A stretch of 64,000 nucleotides of DNA from Arachnia rubra (GCF_019973735.1 NZ_AP024463.1:992001-1056000), one strand, 5' to 3'; shown: positions 52,065 through 61,954, counted from the stretch's first letter. Numbers and translations: made by a program. Notes: generated by a model from the letters alone, not told the origin.

Positions 52065-54146
52065 CTACTTCTGTGGCCAGAGCTCCCTGGGCATGAGCTC
52101 GTAGCTGTGGAATTCACGGGTGAAGCTACCCGTGCCCTGCGCCAGGCCGCGCAGGTCGATGGGGTAGTTGATTAATTCCAGCTGCGGGACCAAGGCGTCG
52201 ATGATGGCGTGGTGCTCGGTGTCGGCGTCGCTGCCCAGCACCTGCCCGCGGCGGCCCGCCAGGTCCGTCAGGACCGGTCCGAGCAGGGCCTCGCCGACGG
52301 TGATCCGGACTCGGTCCACCGGCTCCAGCACCCCAATGTTGCTCTCGGTGGCCGCTTCACGCAGGGCCAGGGCTCCCGCGGTCTGGAAGGCCATGTCCGA
52401 AGAGTCCACGGAGTGGGCTTTGCCGTCGTACAGGGTCACGGCGATGTCGACCATCGGGAAGCCGAACAGGGTGCCCTTGGCCATCTGCGTCTGGATGCCC
52501 TTGTCCACCGACCCGATGAACTGCCGGGGAACAGCGCCGCCGACCACCTTGTCGATGAACTCGTATCCTGCGCCGCGTTCCAGGGGAGTGATCTCGATGT
52601 CGCAGACCGCGTACTGTCCGTGGCCGCCCGACTGCTTCACGTGACGCCCCTGAGCCTTGGCCGGTGCGATGAAGGTCTCCCGCAGCGGCACCTTGACCGG
52701 GACCTCGTGGATGCTCAGCCCATAGCGCTGCCTGAGACGTGCCAGCAGCAGTTCCTTGTGGGCCTGCCCCATCGTCCAGAGCAGCTGCTGGTCCGTCTCG
52801 GGGTGACGTTCCAGCCTGACGGTGACATCTTCCACGGCCAGCCGCTGCAGTGCGCCGCCGAGCTTGTCCTCGTCCCCCCGGGTGTCGGCCTCAATCGCGA
52901 CCGGCAGCAGCGCCTGCGGGACGCGCCAGGGCCGGATCGCACCCGGGCGATCCGGGCTGGACAGGGAATCCCCGGTCTCGGCTTTGGCCAGGCGGGCCAC
53001 GTAGACGATGTCACCCGCGATGGCCTTGTCTTTGCCCACCAGCTCCAGGCCGATGGGGGCGGAGAGCTGGCCCGCCTTGTCGCTTTCGTCGTGGTCGGGG
53101 TGCGACGGATCCTCGGTTTCGCCGAACAACTCGCGCCTGCCCGAGACGTGGATGGCGTCGTCGGTGCGCAGCGTGCCCGAGAAGACCCGTATCAGCGATA
53201 GGCGTCCCGAGTACTGGTCGCTGGTGGTGCGGATCACCTGCGCGACGAGGGGACCCTCCGGGTCGCAGGTGGCGCGGGGCAGGGTCTCGCCATCGAGGGT
53301 GACGATATCGGGAACGGTCGTGGTGTTCGCGGCCGGGAAACCCTTCTCGATCCAGCGCAGCAGCTCCTCCGTGCCGACGTCGCTGGTGGTGTGGGCGGGC
53401 AGCACTGGGAAGAAACGGGCGCTGATGATCGCCTTGTTCAGCACCTCGTACACCTCGGCCACGGCGATCTCCTCGCCCTCGAGGTAGCGCTCCATGAGGT
53501 CCTCGTCCTGGAGCTCGGTGATGATCGCCTCAAGCAGCGGGGAGCGCTGCTCGTCGATGTAGGCGGTCTCCTCTTCATTGGCGTCGCGGGAGACGCGGGT
53601 GCCGGAGGAATAGTCGTGGATGCGCTTGTTCAGCAGTGAGATGTTGCCGGTGGAGCGGTCGCCCTCGCGGATTGGCAGCAGCGCCGCGACGACGCCCTCC
53701 CCGAAGGCGTCGCGGCAGACCTCGACCATGGTGAGGAAGTCGGCGCGGCCCTGGTCCAGTTTCGTGATGGCGATGATGCGGGGCAGCCCCACTCCCTGGC
53801 ACTCCTCCCAGAGCGCGACGGTGGCCGGCTGGATCTCCTCCCCAGCTGGGATCACAAACACCGCCGCGTCGGCAGCGCGTAGCCCGGCGCGTAGCTCACC
53901 GACGTACTCAGGATGTCCAGGGGCGTCCAGGAGGTTGATCTGCACGTCCCGGGCGGGAATGGAGGCCAAGGTGAGCGAGGCCGCCCGCTCCGGGGTGTCC
54001 TTCTCGCCGCGATACCCCTCCACCCTGGCGCGCAAGAGGTGTTCGAAAAGGGTGGTTTTCCCTGACCCGCTGGCTCCGACGAGGATGACATTACGGATCT
54101 GGTCGGGAGAACTGATTGCTACGTGAATACTCGACTTTGAGGCCAT
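52065..54146 (-). CDS. Elongation factor G-like GTPase (EF-G2 type)
   Basis: 693 aa. G1 [17 protein letters not shown]3 DAPGHPEY, and a G4 loop ITKLDQ in which the usual NKxD Asn is Thr. Domains II to V follow, including [20 protein letters not shown] (domain III-IV boundary), [19 protein letters not shown] and C-terminal [21 protein letters not shown] lineage distinct from canonical fusA; in mycobacteria a comparable paralogue binds ribosomes but its role is unclear. The ATG lies 6 bases behind TAATGT with no Shine-Dalgarno, indicating a leaderless mRNA. Confidence 0.92.
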   Translation of the reverse strand: MASKSSIHVAISSPDQIRNVILVGASGSGKTTLFEHLLRARVEGYRGEKDTPERAASLTLASIPARDVQINLLDAPGHPEYVGELRAGLRAADAAVFVIPAGEEIQPATVALWEECQGVGLPRIIAITKLDQGRADFLTMVEVCRDAFGEGVVAALLPIREGDRSTGNISLLNKRIHDYSSGTRVSRDANEEETAYIDEQRSPLLEAIITELQDEDLMERYLEGEEIAVAEVYEVLNKAIISARFFPVLPAHTTSDVGTEELLRWIEKGFPAANTTTVPDIVTLDGETLPRATCDPEGPLVAQVIRTTSDQYSGRLSLIRVFSGTLRTDDAIHVSGRRELFGETEDPSHPDHDESDKAGQLSAPIGLELVGKDKAIAGDIVYVARLAKAETGDSLSSPDRPGAIRPWRVPQALLPVAIEADTRGDEDKLGGALQRLAVEDVTVRLERHPETDQQLLWTMGQAHKELLLARLRQRYGLSIHEVPVKVPLRETFIAPAKAQGRHVKQSGGHGQYAVCDIEITPLERGAGYEFIDKVVGGAVPRQFIGSVDKGIQTQMAKGTLFGFPMVDIAVTLYDGKAHSVDSSDMAFQTAGALALREAATESNIGVLEPVDRVRITVGEALLGPVLTDLAGRRGQVLGSDADTEHHAIIDALVPQLELINYPIDLRGLAQGTGSFTREFHSYELMPRELWPQK

Positions 54147-54152
54147 ACATGA

Positions 54153-54158
54153 ACATTA
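54153..54158 (-). promoter_or_regulatory. -10 box for a leaderless EF-G paralogue mRNA
   Basis: TAATGT on the minus strand, 6 bases before the ATG at 54146. Confidence 0.4.
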
Positions 54159-54271
54159 GTGCCTTGCTGGGAGGTGACAGGGACAGGGCGAGGGATTTTG
54201 GCTGAATTTCACTACTGCCATGTCCAGATCCCGCCAGAGATCATGCCTATGCCGCGGGCAGACTTGGGAGG

Positions 54272-55729
54272 GTGAGTCTGCTGCCTCTTGACGAAGACGC
54301 CTGCTACCGGGCATGTTCCGGTCGTGACCAGGCGTGGGATGGGCATTTCGTGCTTGCGGTGACCTCCACCGGTATCTACTGCCGCCCATCGTGTCCTGCC
54401 AGGCTGCCCCGGCGGGAGAACTGTCGTTTTCTCGCCAGCGCGGCCGCAGCCGTGGCGGCTGGCTTCCGGGCGTGCAGACGCTGCCGTCCCGACCGGCTTC
54501 CTGGGATGAAGGGATGGGACGACCGTGCAGACCTGGCAGCATGCGCGATCCGGGCCATTCGCGATGGTGAGGCCGATGAGCGTGGTATCGCCTCGATGTC
54601 CAAGCGGCTGGGTGTCAGCCAGCGGCATCTGAACCGGGTGCTGGTCGCGGAGGTCGGCGCTACCGCCCAGCAGCTGGCGCAAAGCCGGCGAGCCCACACT
54701 GCCCGGGCGCTGATGGATCAAACCGGCTGGCAGCTGGCAGATATCGCGTTCGCCGCGGGTTTCGGGAGCGTCCGTCAGTTCAATGCCGTGATGCGGGCCG
54801 AGTTCGGTGCTGCTCCGTCCCGGCTGCGACGTGCGTCGGCGGTGGAGCGCCACGATGGCGGACGGTGCCGCCTGGTGTTGCGGATACCTAGTCCTGGGGC
54901 GGCTGCGGGTGATGCGATGCGCGCTGCGCTGGCCGCCCACATCGTCCCTGGTGTGGAACGGGCGGTGGGGGACCGCATAGAGCGCCTGATCACAACTGGT
55001 GCGGGGACTGCGACAGTGGCGGTCGATCTGCGCGGCCACCTTGAGGTGAACCTGCCGGGGCTGTCGGCACTGACTGAAACCCTGACGGTTGTCCGGCGGT
55101 GGCTGGCCCTCGATGCCGACCCGCAGCCAGCGCAGGCGTTGCTGGGAACTGATCCCGCTGTGGGAAAGCTGATTGCCGCACGGCCCGGGCTGCGGATACC
55201 GGGGGCCGTCGATGGCGGGGAATTCGCCTTGTTCACCGTCCTGGGGCAACAGATTTCTCTGGCCGCCGCCAAGACCGCGGCTGCGCGCATGGTCTCCACC
55301 TACGGGAAGGCTGCGCCTGAACTGGGTGCTGGATGGACTATCCCGCCTGCTCCGGATGTGCTGGCCGGGATGGGGCCCGATAGATTCCGGGCAGAGCTAC
55401 GGCTGACCCGGACCAAAGCGGCGACCCTGCACGCGGTGGCTGCCTTGTTGGCGGCCGGCCTGCGGTTGGACGGGCAGGCGGACCGGAGTGAGGTCCGCCG
55501 TCGGCTGCTCGCGGTCAAGGGGGTGGGAGAGTGGACCGCGGAGTTCATCGCCATGCGGGCCCTGGGCGATCCCGACGCCTGTCCTGCTGGTGACCTGGTC
55601 TTACGGCGCGCTCTCGGGGTAGCGGGCGGGCGCGAGGTACGCGCCCGGGCCGAGAGCTGGCGGCCCTGGCGTGCTTACGCTGTGATGCATTTGTGGACGG
55701 AGGCGAGTTATCTGTGCAGCAAGAACTGA
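54272..55729 (+). CDS. Ada-like regulator fused to AlkA 3-methyladenine DNA glycosylase
   Basis: 485 aa in three parts: an Ada zinc domain with Cys37 and Cys41 (GIYCRPSCPAR) and Cys68/Cys71 (ACRRC), in which Cys37 accepts methyl groups from phosphotriesters; an AraC-type HTH (about 85-185, RLGVSQRHLNRVLVAEVG); and AlkA with a helix-hairpin-helix LLAVKGVGEWTAEFIAMRAL and the catalytic Asp in ACPAGDLVLRRALG. Senses and repairs alkylation damage. GTG start at 54272 directly abuts GGGAGG, an unusually tight spacing. Followed by the Ogt gene. Confidence 0.92.
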   Translation: MSLLPLDEDACYRACSGRDQAWDGHFVLAVTSTGIYCRPSCPARLPRRENCRFLASAAAAVAAGFRACRRCRPDRLPGMKGWDDRADLAACAIRAIRDGEADERGIASMSKRLGVSQRHLNRVLVAEVGATAQQLAQSRRAHTARALMDQTGWQLADIAFAAGFGSVRQFNAVMRAEFGAAPSRLRRASAVERHDGGRCRLVLRIPSPGAAAGDAMRAALAAHIVPGVERAVGDRIERLITTGAGTATVAVDLRGHLEVNLPGLSALTETLTVVRRWLALDADPQPAQALLGTDPAVGKLIAARPGLRIPGAVDGGEFALFTVLGQQISLAAAKTAAARMVSTYGKAAPELGAGWTIPPAPDVLAGMGPDRFRAELRLTRTKAATLHAVAALLAAGLRLDGQADRSEVRRRLLAVKGVGEWTAEFIAMRALGDPDACPAGDLVLRRALGVAGGREVRARAESWRPWRAYAVMHLWTEASYLCSKN

Positions 55730-56172
55730 CCATGGAGCTACCGGGTGGCCGGTGGGCCTTCATCGTGGAGGACGAGGTGCTGGTGAAGGCCTGGCAGGGC
55801 GATGCGCTGGGGCAGCTGTCACCAGCGCCACAGGATCACCCAGTCCGAGCCGCGCTGGCTGCCTATGCGGCCGGCGATGTGACGGCATTGGACGAGCTGG
55901 CCGTGCGCCAGCCGGGCAGCGAGTTCTTCCAGCGAGTCTGGGAGGAGATGCGCAGGATCCCTGGCGGGACGACCCTCTCCTATGCCGGGCTTGCGGCCCT
56001 GGCTGGGCGTCCCAAGGCCGTCCGGGCTGTGGGTGCCGCCTGCGCACGCAACCAGATTCCTCTCGTCGTGCCTTGCCATCGCGTGCTTCGCAGCGATGGC
56101 AGCCTAGGCGGCTATGCCTATGGATTGCCGGTCAAGCAGGCCCTGCTGGATTTCGAGCGTCATCATGCCTGA
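55714..56172 (+). CDS. ogt: Methylated-DNA-protein-cysteine methyltransferase
   Basis: 152 aa. Transfers alkyl groups from O6-alkylguanine to Cys121 in the PCHRV motif (LVVPCHRVLRSDGSLGGYAY); RIPGGTTLSYAGLAALAGRP and AVRAVGAACARNQ form the DNA-binding helix and Asn hinge. A GTG at 55714 with GGAGG upstream overlaps the preceding gene; an ATG at 55732 is the alternative. Same operon as the Ada-AlkA fusion. Confidence 0.92.
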   Translation: MQQELTMELPGGRWAFIVEDEVLVKAWQGDALGQLSPAPQDHPVRAALAAYAAGDVTALDELAVRQPGSEFFQRVWEEMRRIPGGTTLSYAGLAALAGRPKAVRAVGAACARNQIPLVVPCHRVLRSDGSLGGYAYGLPVKQALLDFERHHA

Positions 56173-56203
56173 AAGGGACGAGGGAGCGAAGTGTCCGCCT
56201 TCG

Positions 56204-56254
56204 GTTGGTCGAGCCGGTTCCGGAGCTTGAGCAGGAACAGTGTCGAGACCTTGG
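56204..56254 (+). repeat. Single arm of the palindromic repeat family
   Basis: Similar to the left arms at 12106 and 12266 (GTCGAGCCGG...GTGTCGAGACCTTGG). Lies between the convergent ogt and response-regulator genes in a 178-base gap. Confidence 0.5.
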
Positions 56255-56350
56255 CGATGGTTGGCAGCGAATCCTTCAGGCGTCTCGGCTGCCGGGCGCT
56301 GGATGCCCAGCGCCCGACGGAGAGCAACCTGCAAGTTCGTAGCCGCTGTG

Positions 56351-56998
56351 TCAGGTCAGACCGTGGCGATGGGCCCAGATGACGGCCTGCACCCGGTCCC
56401 TGGCCCCGATCTTGGGCAGCAGCCTGGTCAGATGGGACTTCACGGTACTGACCTCCACCATCAGCTCGCTCGCGATCTCCGCATTCGACATGCCACGGGC
56501 AAGCAGCGTGATGATCTCCTGCTCACGAGGGGTGAGGAGCTGGGTGGCCTCGGTGCTGGGGATCGTGGCCTGCCTGCGGGCAAACTCGGCGATCACCCGT
56601 TTCGTGACTGCCTGATCCATCAAGCCGAAACCTGCGGCCAGGCGCCGTACCGCAGTCACCAGTTCCTCAGGCTCACAGTCCTTGAGGATGAATCCGTCGG
56701 CTCCGGCCTCCAGGGCTCCGAACACGTCGGTGTCCATGTCGAAGGTGGTCACCACCAACACGGCAGGCGTCTCCCTCTGCCGCTCGGTAACAATGCGGTG
56801 CGTGGCCTCCAGGCCGTCCCCGGCGGGCATCCGCAGATCCATGCACACCACATCCGGGTTTGTTCTGGCCACGACCTGCACGGCTTGACGGCCGTCGGAG
56901 GCCTCACCGACCACCTGGATGTCGGGCTCGGCCTCCAGCAGCATCTTGAACCCGGTGCGCACCACGGCCTGATCATCCACCAGCACCACAGAGATCAT
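56351..56998 (-). CDS. Response regulator, NarL/LuxR type
   Basis: 215 aa. Receiver with LVDDQAVVRTG, Asp54 in VVCMDLRMPAGDG, TTFDMD and Lys in GFILKDCEPEEL; LuxR HTH with LTPREQEIITLLARGMSNAEIASELMVE. The ATG at 56998 overlaps the kinase stop (56995). Typical DesR-like actinobacterial regulator; targets unknown. Confidence 0.93.
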   Translation of the reverse strand: MISVVLVDDQAVVRTGFKMLLEAEPDIQVVGEASDGRQAVQVVARTNPDVVCMDLRMPAGDGLEATHRIVTERQRETPAVLVVTTFDMDTDVFGALEAGADGFILKDCEPEELVTAVRRLAAGFGLMDQAVTKRVIAEFARRQATIPSTEATQLLTPREQEIITLLARGMSNAEIASELMVEVSTVKSHLTRLLPKIGARDRVQAVIWAHRHGLT

Positions 56999-58110
56999 GT
57001 CTCCTCCTCGCTCACTTGTGGCCAGGTCAGCCGCACCAGCCATCCGCCAGTACTTGTGGGCCCGGCATCGAATGCAGCTCCGATGGCGGCGGCACGTTCC
57101 CGCATCACCTCCAGGCCAACGCCGCCGCTGCCGAGGCCGATTTCACCGTGTCCCGGCCCATTGCCAACCCGGAGCCCCTCAGCATCGATCTCGACGTGGA
57201 TCGTGGCACCGGGAGCGTGTTGGATGGCATTGCTGATGGCCTGCTGGACGATCCGGTACGCGGCGGTATCGCTCAGTGGGGGCAGCGTGGGTGCCTGGGC
57301 TAGGCGCAAGGTGATGGGCACTCCCAGTGCGCGTGTGGTATCGATGAGTTCGGGGATGTCGCGCAACCCTTGTTGCGGGTTGTCGTGGCGCAGCAGTTTC
57401 ACTACTGAACGCAGCCCGGCCAGGGCCTCCTTCCCCAGGCCGCGCAGTTGTCTCGCCGTGTCTCTGGCTTGGGCGGGGTCCCGGTCGATCAGTTGTTCGA
57501 GCGCGGCTGCCTGCACCACCAGACCGGCCAGGTGGTGGGCTGCGACGTCGTGAAGTTCGCCTGCCAGACGTCGCCTCTCCTCAAAGAGGGTCATCGCCAG
57601 TCGCTTCTCGTTTTCCTCACTCTCCAGTCGCCTGACGGCCTGCTCGTGTCGTGTCCGGCTGGCCAGCATGGCTCCGCCGAGCATGGGCACCACGAAGTTG
57701 AGGAAATAGACAATCACCACTGTGGTGCCGGTGGGCCAGTCCGGCTGCTTCACCAGAATCGTGATGAGCGCCATGACTGAGGCCAGACCGGTCAGCAAAA
57801 CTGTTGCCCGGGGCAGGGGCAGCCGGAGTCCGAGACAGAACGAGATCACCGGTTGGGCGATGCCTGAGCCAGACAGATCATCCGGAAAGAGCCACACGAA
57901 GGGGATGGCAAGAAGGAAGATGATTCCTTGGACCAGCAAGGGGTGCTTGCGCCACCAGATCAGCGCCAGTCCCCCCAGGGCCATGAGCACCACCGCGGTC
58001 TCCCATGCTCCAGGAGCGAGGGGAGCCGTGGGGAGACCCGTCAGGAGGCTGATGAGCAATGGTAACGCAGCGATTCCCAGGGCCAGTAGCACGTCACCTT
58101 GTCGGACCAT
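56995..58110 (-). CDS. Membrane sensor histidine kinase (HisKA_3 type)
   Basis: 371 aa. Five or six N-terminal TM segments (about residues 6-150), then EERRRLAGELHDVAAHHLAG with the phospho-acceptor His, and a HATPase_c domain with AYRIVQQAISNAIQHA and GLEVMRERAAAIGA. Its extracytoplasmic loops are short, so it probably senses within the membrane. The start at ATG 58110 puts the first TM near the N-terminus; an upstream open frame lacks family character. Two-gene operon with the regulator. Confidence 0.92.
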   Translation of the reverse strand: MVRQGDVLLALGIAALPLLISLLTGLPTAPLAPGAWETAVVLMALGGLALIWWRKHPLLVQGIIFLLAIPFVWLFPDDLSGSGIAQPVISFCLGLRLPLPRATVLLTGLASVMALITILVKQPDWPTGTTVVIVYFLNFVVPMLGGAMLASRTRHEQAVRRLESEENEKRLAMTLFEERRRLAGELHDVAAHHLAGLVVQAAALEQLIDRDPAQARDTARQLRGLGKEALAGLRSVVKLLRHDNPQQGLRDIPELIDTTRALGVPITLRLAQAPTLPPLSDTAAYRIVQQAISNAIQHAPGATIHVEIDAEGLRVGNGPGHGEIGLGSGGVGLEVMRERAAAIGAAFDAGPTSTGGWLVRLTWPQVSEEET

Positions 58111-58293
58111 GATGGATAATCTGCCGTGGATGGCGCGCAGAAAGGTGAGATCTACTGCGGTTATCCTGGTGCCTTCCTGGCAGCGTTGGTCTCCTTGAGC
58201 GCACGGTCCAGTGCGATCTTCGTCGTTCGTCTTGCCAGGACGGCACCATGACAATTCTCGTGATGACCCCATCTGTCCGCGCATCCTCTCGTC

Positions 58294-60255
58294 TCACAAT
58301 CCGAGGTTGGGGTTGATGGCGTTGCCGGTGATGGCCCACCAGCAGGTGGCCAGGAGCGCCGCCAGGAGGAGAGCTGCCATGGTGGTGCGTTTCCACCCAG
58401 CTCTGGTCTTGATGGTGGTGATGAAGTCGAGGGCTGCGGGGATGATGGCGGCGATTCCTGCCCATTGGAGCACCTGGATGGTGCGCAGGAGTGTGTTTTC
58501 GAGCAGGTCGAAGTTGCTACCCATCACGGCCATGAAGACGCTGCACCATCCGGTGAGGGCGGTGGCGGCGCTCACTGCGCCGAGTCGGGCGATCCGGGCC
58601 GGCCAGGGTAGGCCTGGGACGGATTGACCGCGGCGGTTCTGGACAAGGCGCGTGATGGCGCCTATGAGCCATGCCCCCAGAACCAAGGCAAGAGCTGCAA
58701 GGCTGGCGATGAACACCGGGAGGAGGGCCTGTTGTGTGGGGGTGACGGGGAGCAGAGCCGATGCTGGTCCTGGTCCAACGCCGACGGCCTCGACCTTGCC
58801 GTCGACAACTCGGGCGGTGAGGGTGGCGTCGGTGTGCGGGTCCTTCCAGATCCAGGGCGCGACTTCCACGTATTCCTTGTCTGCTTTGTCGCGTTTGTCG
58901 CGGTAGAGCAGGTTGCCGTTGTCCAACACCTGGATGGTGCTGGATGAGACGAGTGTGCTCCAGGCGGAGAACCACGTGGTGTGAACCGACTGGCTTGAAA
59001 AGTAGACGCCTGCGACCTGGTGGGCGCGTTCGGCGGAGCCTTCCAGGTGGGGGGTCTCGACTCTGTCGGTTGGGAAGTAACGGTCGGCGAAGCCTTCGGT
59101 GAGGTCGGCTCTCAAGTGCGTGCCGAGGCCTGCCGAGGCGTTGCCATCACCGTTGACCGAGAGGAAGATGCCGACCCGGGAGTCGGGGTAGATCTCGAAC
59201 TCGGAGTGGTAACCAGTCAGGTCCCCGCTGTGCGCGACGAACCGGTGGCCGTTGCGAGTGCCGGTGAAGTAGCCGAGCCCCGTGCGGGGGGAGTTGGCGA
59301 GGTTGCCCAGTGTGTCCTCGGTCAGAGCGGGGGTCCACATCTGTTCCCAGCCCTGAGCGCTGAGGAGATGGGGTGAGCGGTTCAGCTGGGCGAGCATGAA
59401 GGCGGCGGCATCGGCCCCGGAACCGCTCAGCGCACCCGCTGGGCTGTCCGGCATGGCGTCGAAGGGCACAGGATCACCGTCGAGGGAGTAGCCGTCTGCC
59501 AACTGGCTGGTCATGCCGTCGGGTAGAGGCTGTTCGAAGGTTGCGGTGGTCATTCCGGCTGGGGCGAGGACGTGCTCGCGGAGGTAGTCCTGGAAGGGTT
59601 GCCCACTGGCCTTTTCGACGAGATATCCAGCGAGGGCGATGCCGTAGTTGGAGTAGCCGGGGGTGGTGCCTGGGCGGTACACGGAGACGGGTGGGTTGTA
59701 TCTGACGTAGTCGGCCAGCGGCATGTGCTGGAGATCAGGGCTGCCAGTGTTGAGACTTCCCTCGAAACCTGCGGTGTGGGTGAGCAGGTGGCGCAGTGTG
59801 ATTGGTTCACTGTGGTGTTTCTTGACCGGGACATCGGTGTAGGTGGCGATGTCGGTGTCGAGGTCGAGTTTGCCCTGTTCGACGAGTTGCATCGCGGCGA
59901 TGGAGGTGGGGATCTTCGAGATCGATCCCCAGCGGAACACAGTGGTTTCAGGGTCCACCGGCACCTGAGTGCTGGCATCGGTGCCGATGGTGGCGTGGCC
60001 ATAGCCTCGGCTGGTGAGGATCTCGCCGTCCTTGACCACCACAACCATGGAACCGGGGAAGTCGCCATTGTCGAGGGCATCGGTGAGCTTCCCGTCGAGC
60101 CAGGCATCGATGTCGGTCTTGGTGAGCTCATGTGCCCCGGTTGGTGGGGTCACTGGTGGTGGTGGGCTCGTGGGCGGGCTGCTGCATGCGCTGAGCAGGG
60201 CCAGTACTGCGATGAAGATGGCTGCCATCAGGCGTCGTGGAAGTGTTTGTGACAT
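58294..60255 (-). CDS. Lipoprotein serine hydrolase with C-terminal membrane domain
   Basis: 653 aa. Signal peptide with lipobox LSAC (Cys24), a Pro-rich linker, then a beta-lactamase/DD-peptidase fold: SxxK in RWGSISKIPTSIAAMQL, LLTHTAGFEG, YxN in PGYSNYGIALAGYL and HSG in FVAHSGDLTGYH. A DUF3471-like beta domain follows. The last 170 residues have five or so TM helices (LLPVFIASLAALALVLGAWL onward). It acts outside the membrane, perhaps on peptidoglycan or D-amino-acid peptides. Divergent from rplM; downstream of it on the same strand is the kinase. Confidence 0.87.
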   Translation of the reverse strand: MSQTLPRRLMAAIFIAVLALLSACSSPPTSPPPPVTPPTGAHELTKTDIDAWLDGKLTDALDNGDFPGSMVVVVKDGEILTSRGYGHATIGTDASTQVPVDPETTVFRWGSISKIPTSIAAMQLVEQGKLDLDTDIATYTDVPVKKHHSEPITLRHLLTHTAGFEGSLNTGSPDLQHMPLADYVRYNPPVSVYRPGTTPGYSNYGIALAGYLVEKASGQPFQDYLREHVLAPAGMTTATFEQPLPDGMTSQLADGYSLDGDPVPFDAMPDSPAGALSGSGADAAAFMLAQLNRSPHLLSAQGWEQMWTPALTEDTLGNLANSPRTGLGYFTGTRNGHRFVAHSGDLTGYHSEFEIYPDSRVGIFLSVNGDGNASAGLGTHLRADLTEGFADRYFPTDRVETPHLEGSAERAHQVAGVYFSSQSVHTTWFSAWSTLVSSSTIQVLDNGNLLYRDKRDKADKEYVEVAPWIWKDPHTDATLTARVVDGKVEAVGVGPGPASALLPVTPTQQALLPVFIASLAALALVLGAWLIGAITRLVQNRRGQSVPGLPWPARIARLGAVSAATALTGWCSVFMAVMGSNFDLLENTLLRTIQVLQWAGIAAIIPAALDFITTIKTRAGWKRTTMAALLLAALLATCWWAITGNAINPNLGL

Positions 60256-60642
60256 GTGTTCCAGCCTTCCGGCACGGCCTGCCGGGCCACCAGAGTCGTA
60301 AGAAGGAACTTGGATGACGACTATCGACGCCACTGGAGTTACGACCATCGACGGCAGAGACGTTGTTCACGACGGTTCTTTCGCGCCTTCCCATTCCCAG
60401 GTGACCGAGTTGAAGAGCTTTGCGCCCGGCCGTTGCGAGCCTCAGACAAGCAGACCGGGGATTCATGCAGGTGGGCGAGGTCCTGGAACCGCTTCATAGC
60501 AGCGGAGCCTGGGTGGTTTTTGACCGCGGCCGCTCGCCGCGCATAGGATAGGTAGCTGTTGCGCGCCGTGCCGTCGATCCAACAGGTCGAGCGGCTGCGC
60601 GTGTGCGACCTCTCAAGTGTTTGATAACGAATGGAAGTTGCT
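60256..60642 (+). other. Promoter and leader region of rplM-rpsI
   Basis: 387 bases without a convincing gene; a 61-codon plus-strand frame at 60314 has no supporting features. Contains the rplM promoter, giving a leader of about 85 bases. Confidence 0.5.
60521..60550 (+). promoter_or_regulatory. rplM promoter
   Basis: TTGACC (60521-60526), 18-base spacer, TAGGAT (60545-60550). Confidence 0.6.
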
Positions 60643-61086
60643 GTGTCCACGTACACCCCAAAGCCTGGCGAGATCGCCCGGAACTGGCATGTGATCGATG
60701 CTGAAGACGTCGTTCTCGGACGTCTGGCCACTCAGGTCGCCACGCTGCTTCGCGGCAAGCACAAGCCGACCTACGCGCCGCACATCGACGGTGGTGACTT
60801 CGTGATCGTCGTCAACGCTTCCAAGATCGCACTCACCGGCAACAAGCGCACCGATGACATGCGCTACTCCCACTCCGGACGCCCCGGTGGCCTCAAGGCT
60901 GTCTCCATCGGCGAGCTGCTGGAGAAGGATCCCCGCAAGGCGGTGGAGCGCGCCGTTTGGGGGATGTTGCCCAAGAACAAGCTGAGCCGCCAGCTCATCG
61001 GCAAGCTCAAGGTGTACTCCGGCCCGGAGCACCCGCATGCCGCGCAGAAGCCGCAGCCCTTCGAGATCACCCAGATTGCCCAGTGA
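60643..61086 (+). CDS. rplM: 50S ribosomal protein L13
   Basis: 147 aa. [40 protein letters not shown] and the C-terminal [16 protein letters not shown] motif. GTG start at 60643 with GGAAG upstream; the in-frame ATG at 60631 would add an unusual MEVA. Confidence 0.96.
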   Translation: MSTYTPKPGEIARNWHVIDAEDVVLGRLATQVATLLRGKHKPTYAPHIDGGDFVIVVNASKIALTGNKRTDDMRYSHSGRPGGLKAVSIGELLEKDPRKAVERAVWGMLPKNKLSRQLIGKLKVYSGPEHPHAAQKPQPFEITQIAQ

Positions 61087-61100
61087 GCTTAGGAAGTTCG

Positions 61101-61628
61101 ATGACTGAGACCACCACCGCGGTCGAGGAGACCGCCGACGAGATCAAGCCGTTCGTCGACGAGCAGGACCGCGAGATCGCCTACCGCTCCGACTCCACCC
61201 CCGGGGCCGCGTCCAGCGAGACCGCCCGGCCCGCCGTCATCGCGCCGGGAGCCGCCACGGGCCGCCGCAAGGAGGCCATCGCCCGCGTCCGTATCATCCC
61301 GGGCTCCGGTCAGTGGACCATCAACGGCCGCACCCTGGAGGACTACTTCCCGAACAAGGTGCACCAGCAGCTGGTCTCGGACCCATTCGCGACGGCCGGG
61401 GTGACGGGCTCCTACGATGTCATCGCCCGCATCGACGGCGGCGGCGTCACCGGCCAGGCCGGGGCGCTGCGTCTCGGTATCGCCCGGGCCCTGAACGAGG
61501 TCGACGCTGAGGCCAGCCGCCCAGCCCTGAAGAAGGCCGGCATGCTGACCCGCGACGCTCGCGTCAAGGAACGCAAGAAGGCCGGCCTCAAAAAGGCCCG
61601 AAAGGCCCCGCAGTACTCCAAACGCTGA
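61101..61628 (+). CDS. rpsI: 30S ribosomal protein S9
   Basis: 175 aa: an acidic N-terminal extension of about 50 residues, then [53 protein letters not shown] and the C-terminal [11 protein letters not shown] that reaches the P site. AGGAAG before the ATG at 61101. Confidence 0.96.
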   Translation: MTETTTAVEETADEIKPFVDEQDREIAYRSDSTPGAASSETARPAVIAPGAATGRRKEAIARVRIIPGSGQWTINGRTLEDYFPNKVHQQLVSDPFATAGVTGSYDVIARIDGGGVTGQAGALRLGIARALNEVDAEASRPALKKAGMLTRDARVKERKKAGLKKARKAPQYSKR

Positions 61629-61643
61629 TTCTCACACGCCAGT

Positions 61644-61677
61644 CAGGAGGGCTCCCACCCCGGTGGGAGCCCTCCTG
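61644..61677 (+). terminator. Terminator after rpsI
   Basis: Perfect 16-bp stem with a 2-base loop just after the S9 stop. Confidence 0.85.
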
Positions 61678-61726
61678 CGTCCTCCTCTGAGCGCCGGGCG
61701 AGCGGAGCGCTCCGGCGGAAAAACTG

Positions 61727-61819
61727 ATGGAAGACATCCATCGGGGAGGGGACTTTCTTGGAGAGCTATTCCTCCATGAGGAACTCGCTGCTGAGATCCG
61801 CAAATGGAAACGGGACTGA
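61727..61819 (+). CDS. Possible 30-aa peptide or gene remnant
   Basis: MEDIHRGGDFLGELFLHEEL plus ten more residues (ending IRKWKRD) has normal amino-acid composition and reads like the C-terminal helix of a larger protein. No strong Shine-Dalgarno; the frame is closed upstream by TGA at 61688. Either a small gene or a decayed 3' end. Otherwise the 326-base gap between rpsI and glmM holds only the terminator and the glmM promoter. Confidence 0.2.
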   Translation: MEDIHRGGDFLGELFLHEELAAEIRKWKRD

Positions 61820-61941
61820 CCGGCGAGTCCCCAGGTCGCGGGCCGCAGCTGTGATGGGTGCGTGGGTCTTCGCTGGGACAGCTGGTCCCTCGCGGCCGGA
61901 GCGTGTGGACCGCTGGGGCGGCACGTAGATTCCTTACCCCC

Positions 61942-61947
61942 TAAGCT
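61942..61947 (+). promoter_or_regulatory. -10 box for a leaderless glmM mRNA
   Basis: TAAGCT, 7 bases before the glmM ATG; no Shine-Dalgarno. Confidence 0.45.
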
Positions 61948-61954
61948 TGCTCCC

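Noticed and set aside
60314..60499. 61-codon plus-strand frame upstream of rplM
   Set aside because: No ribosome site or recognisable feature, and it lies across the promoter region; left as unassigned.
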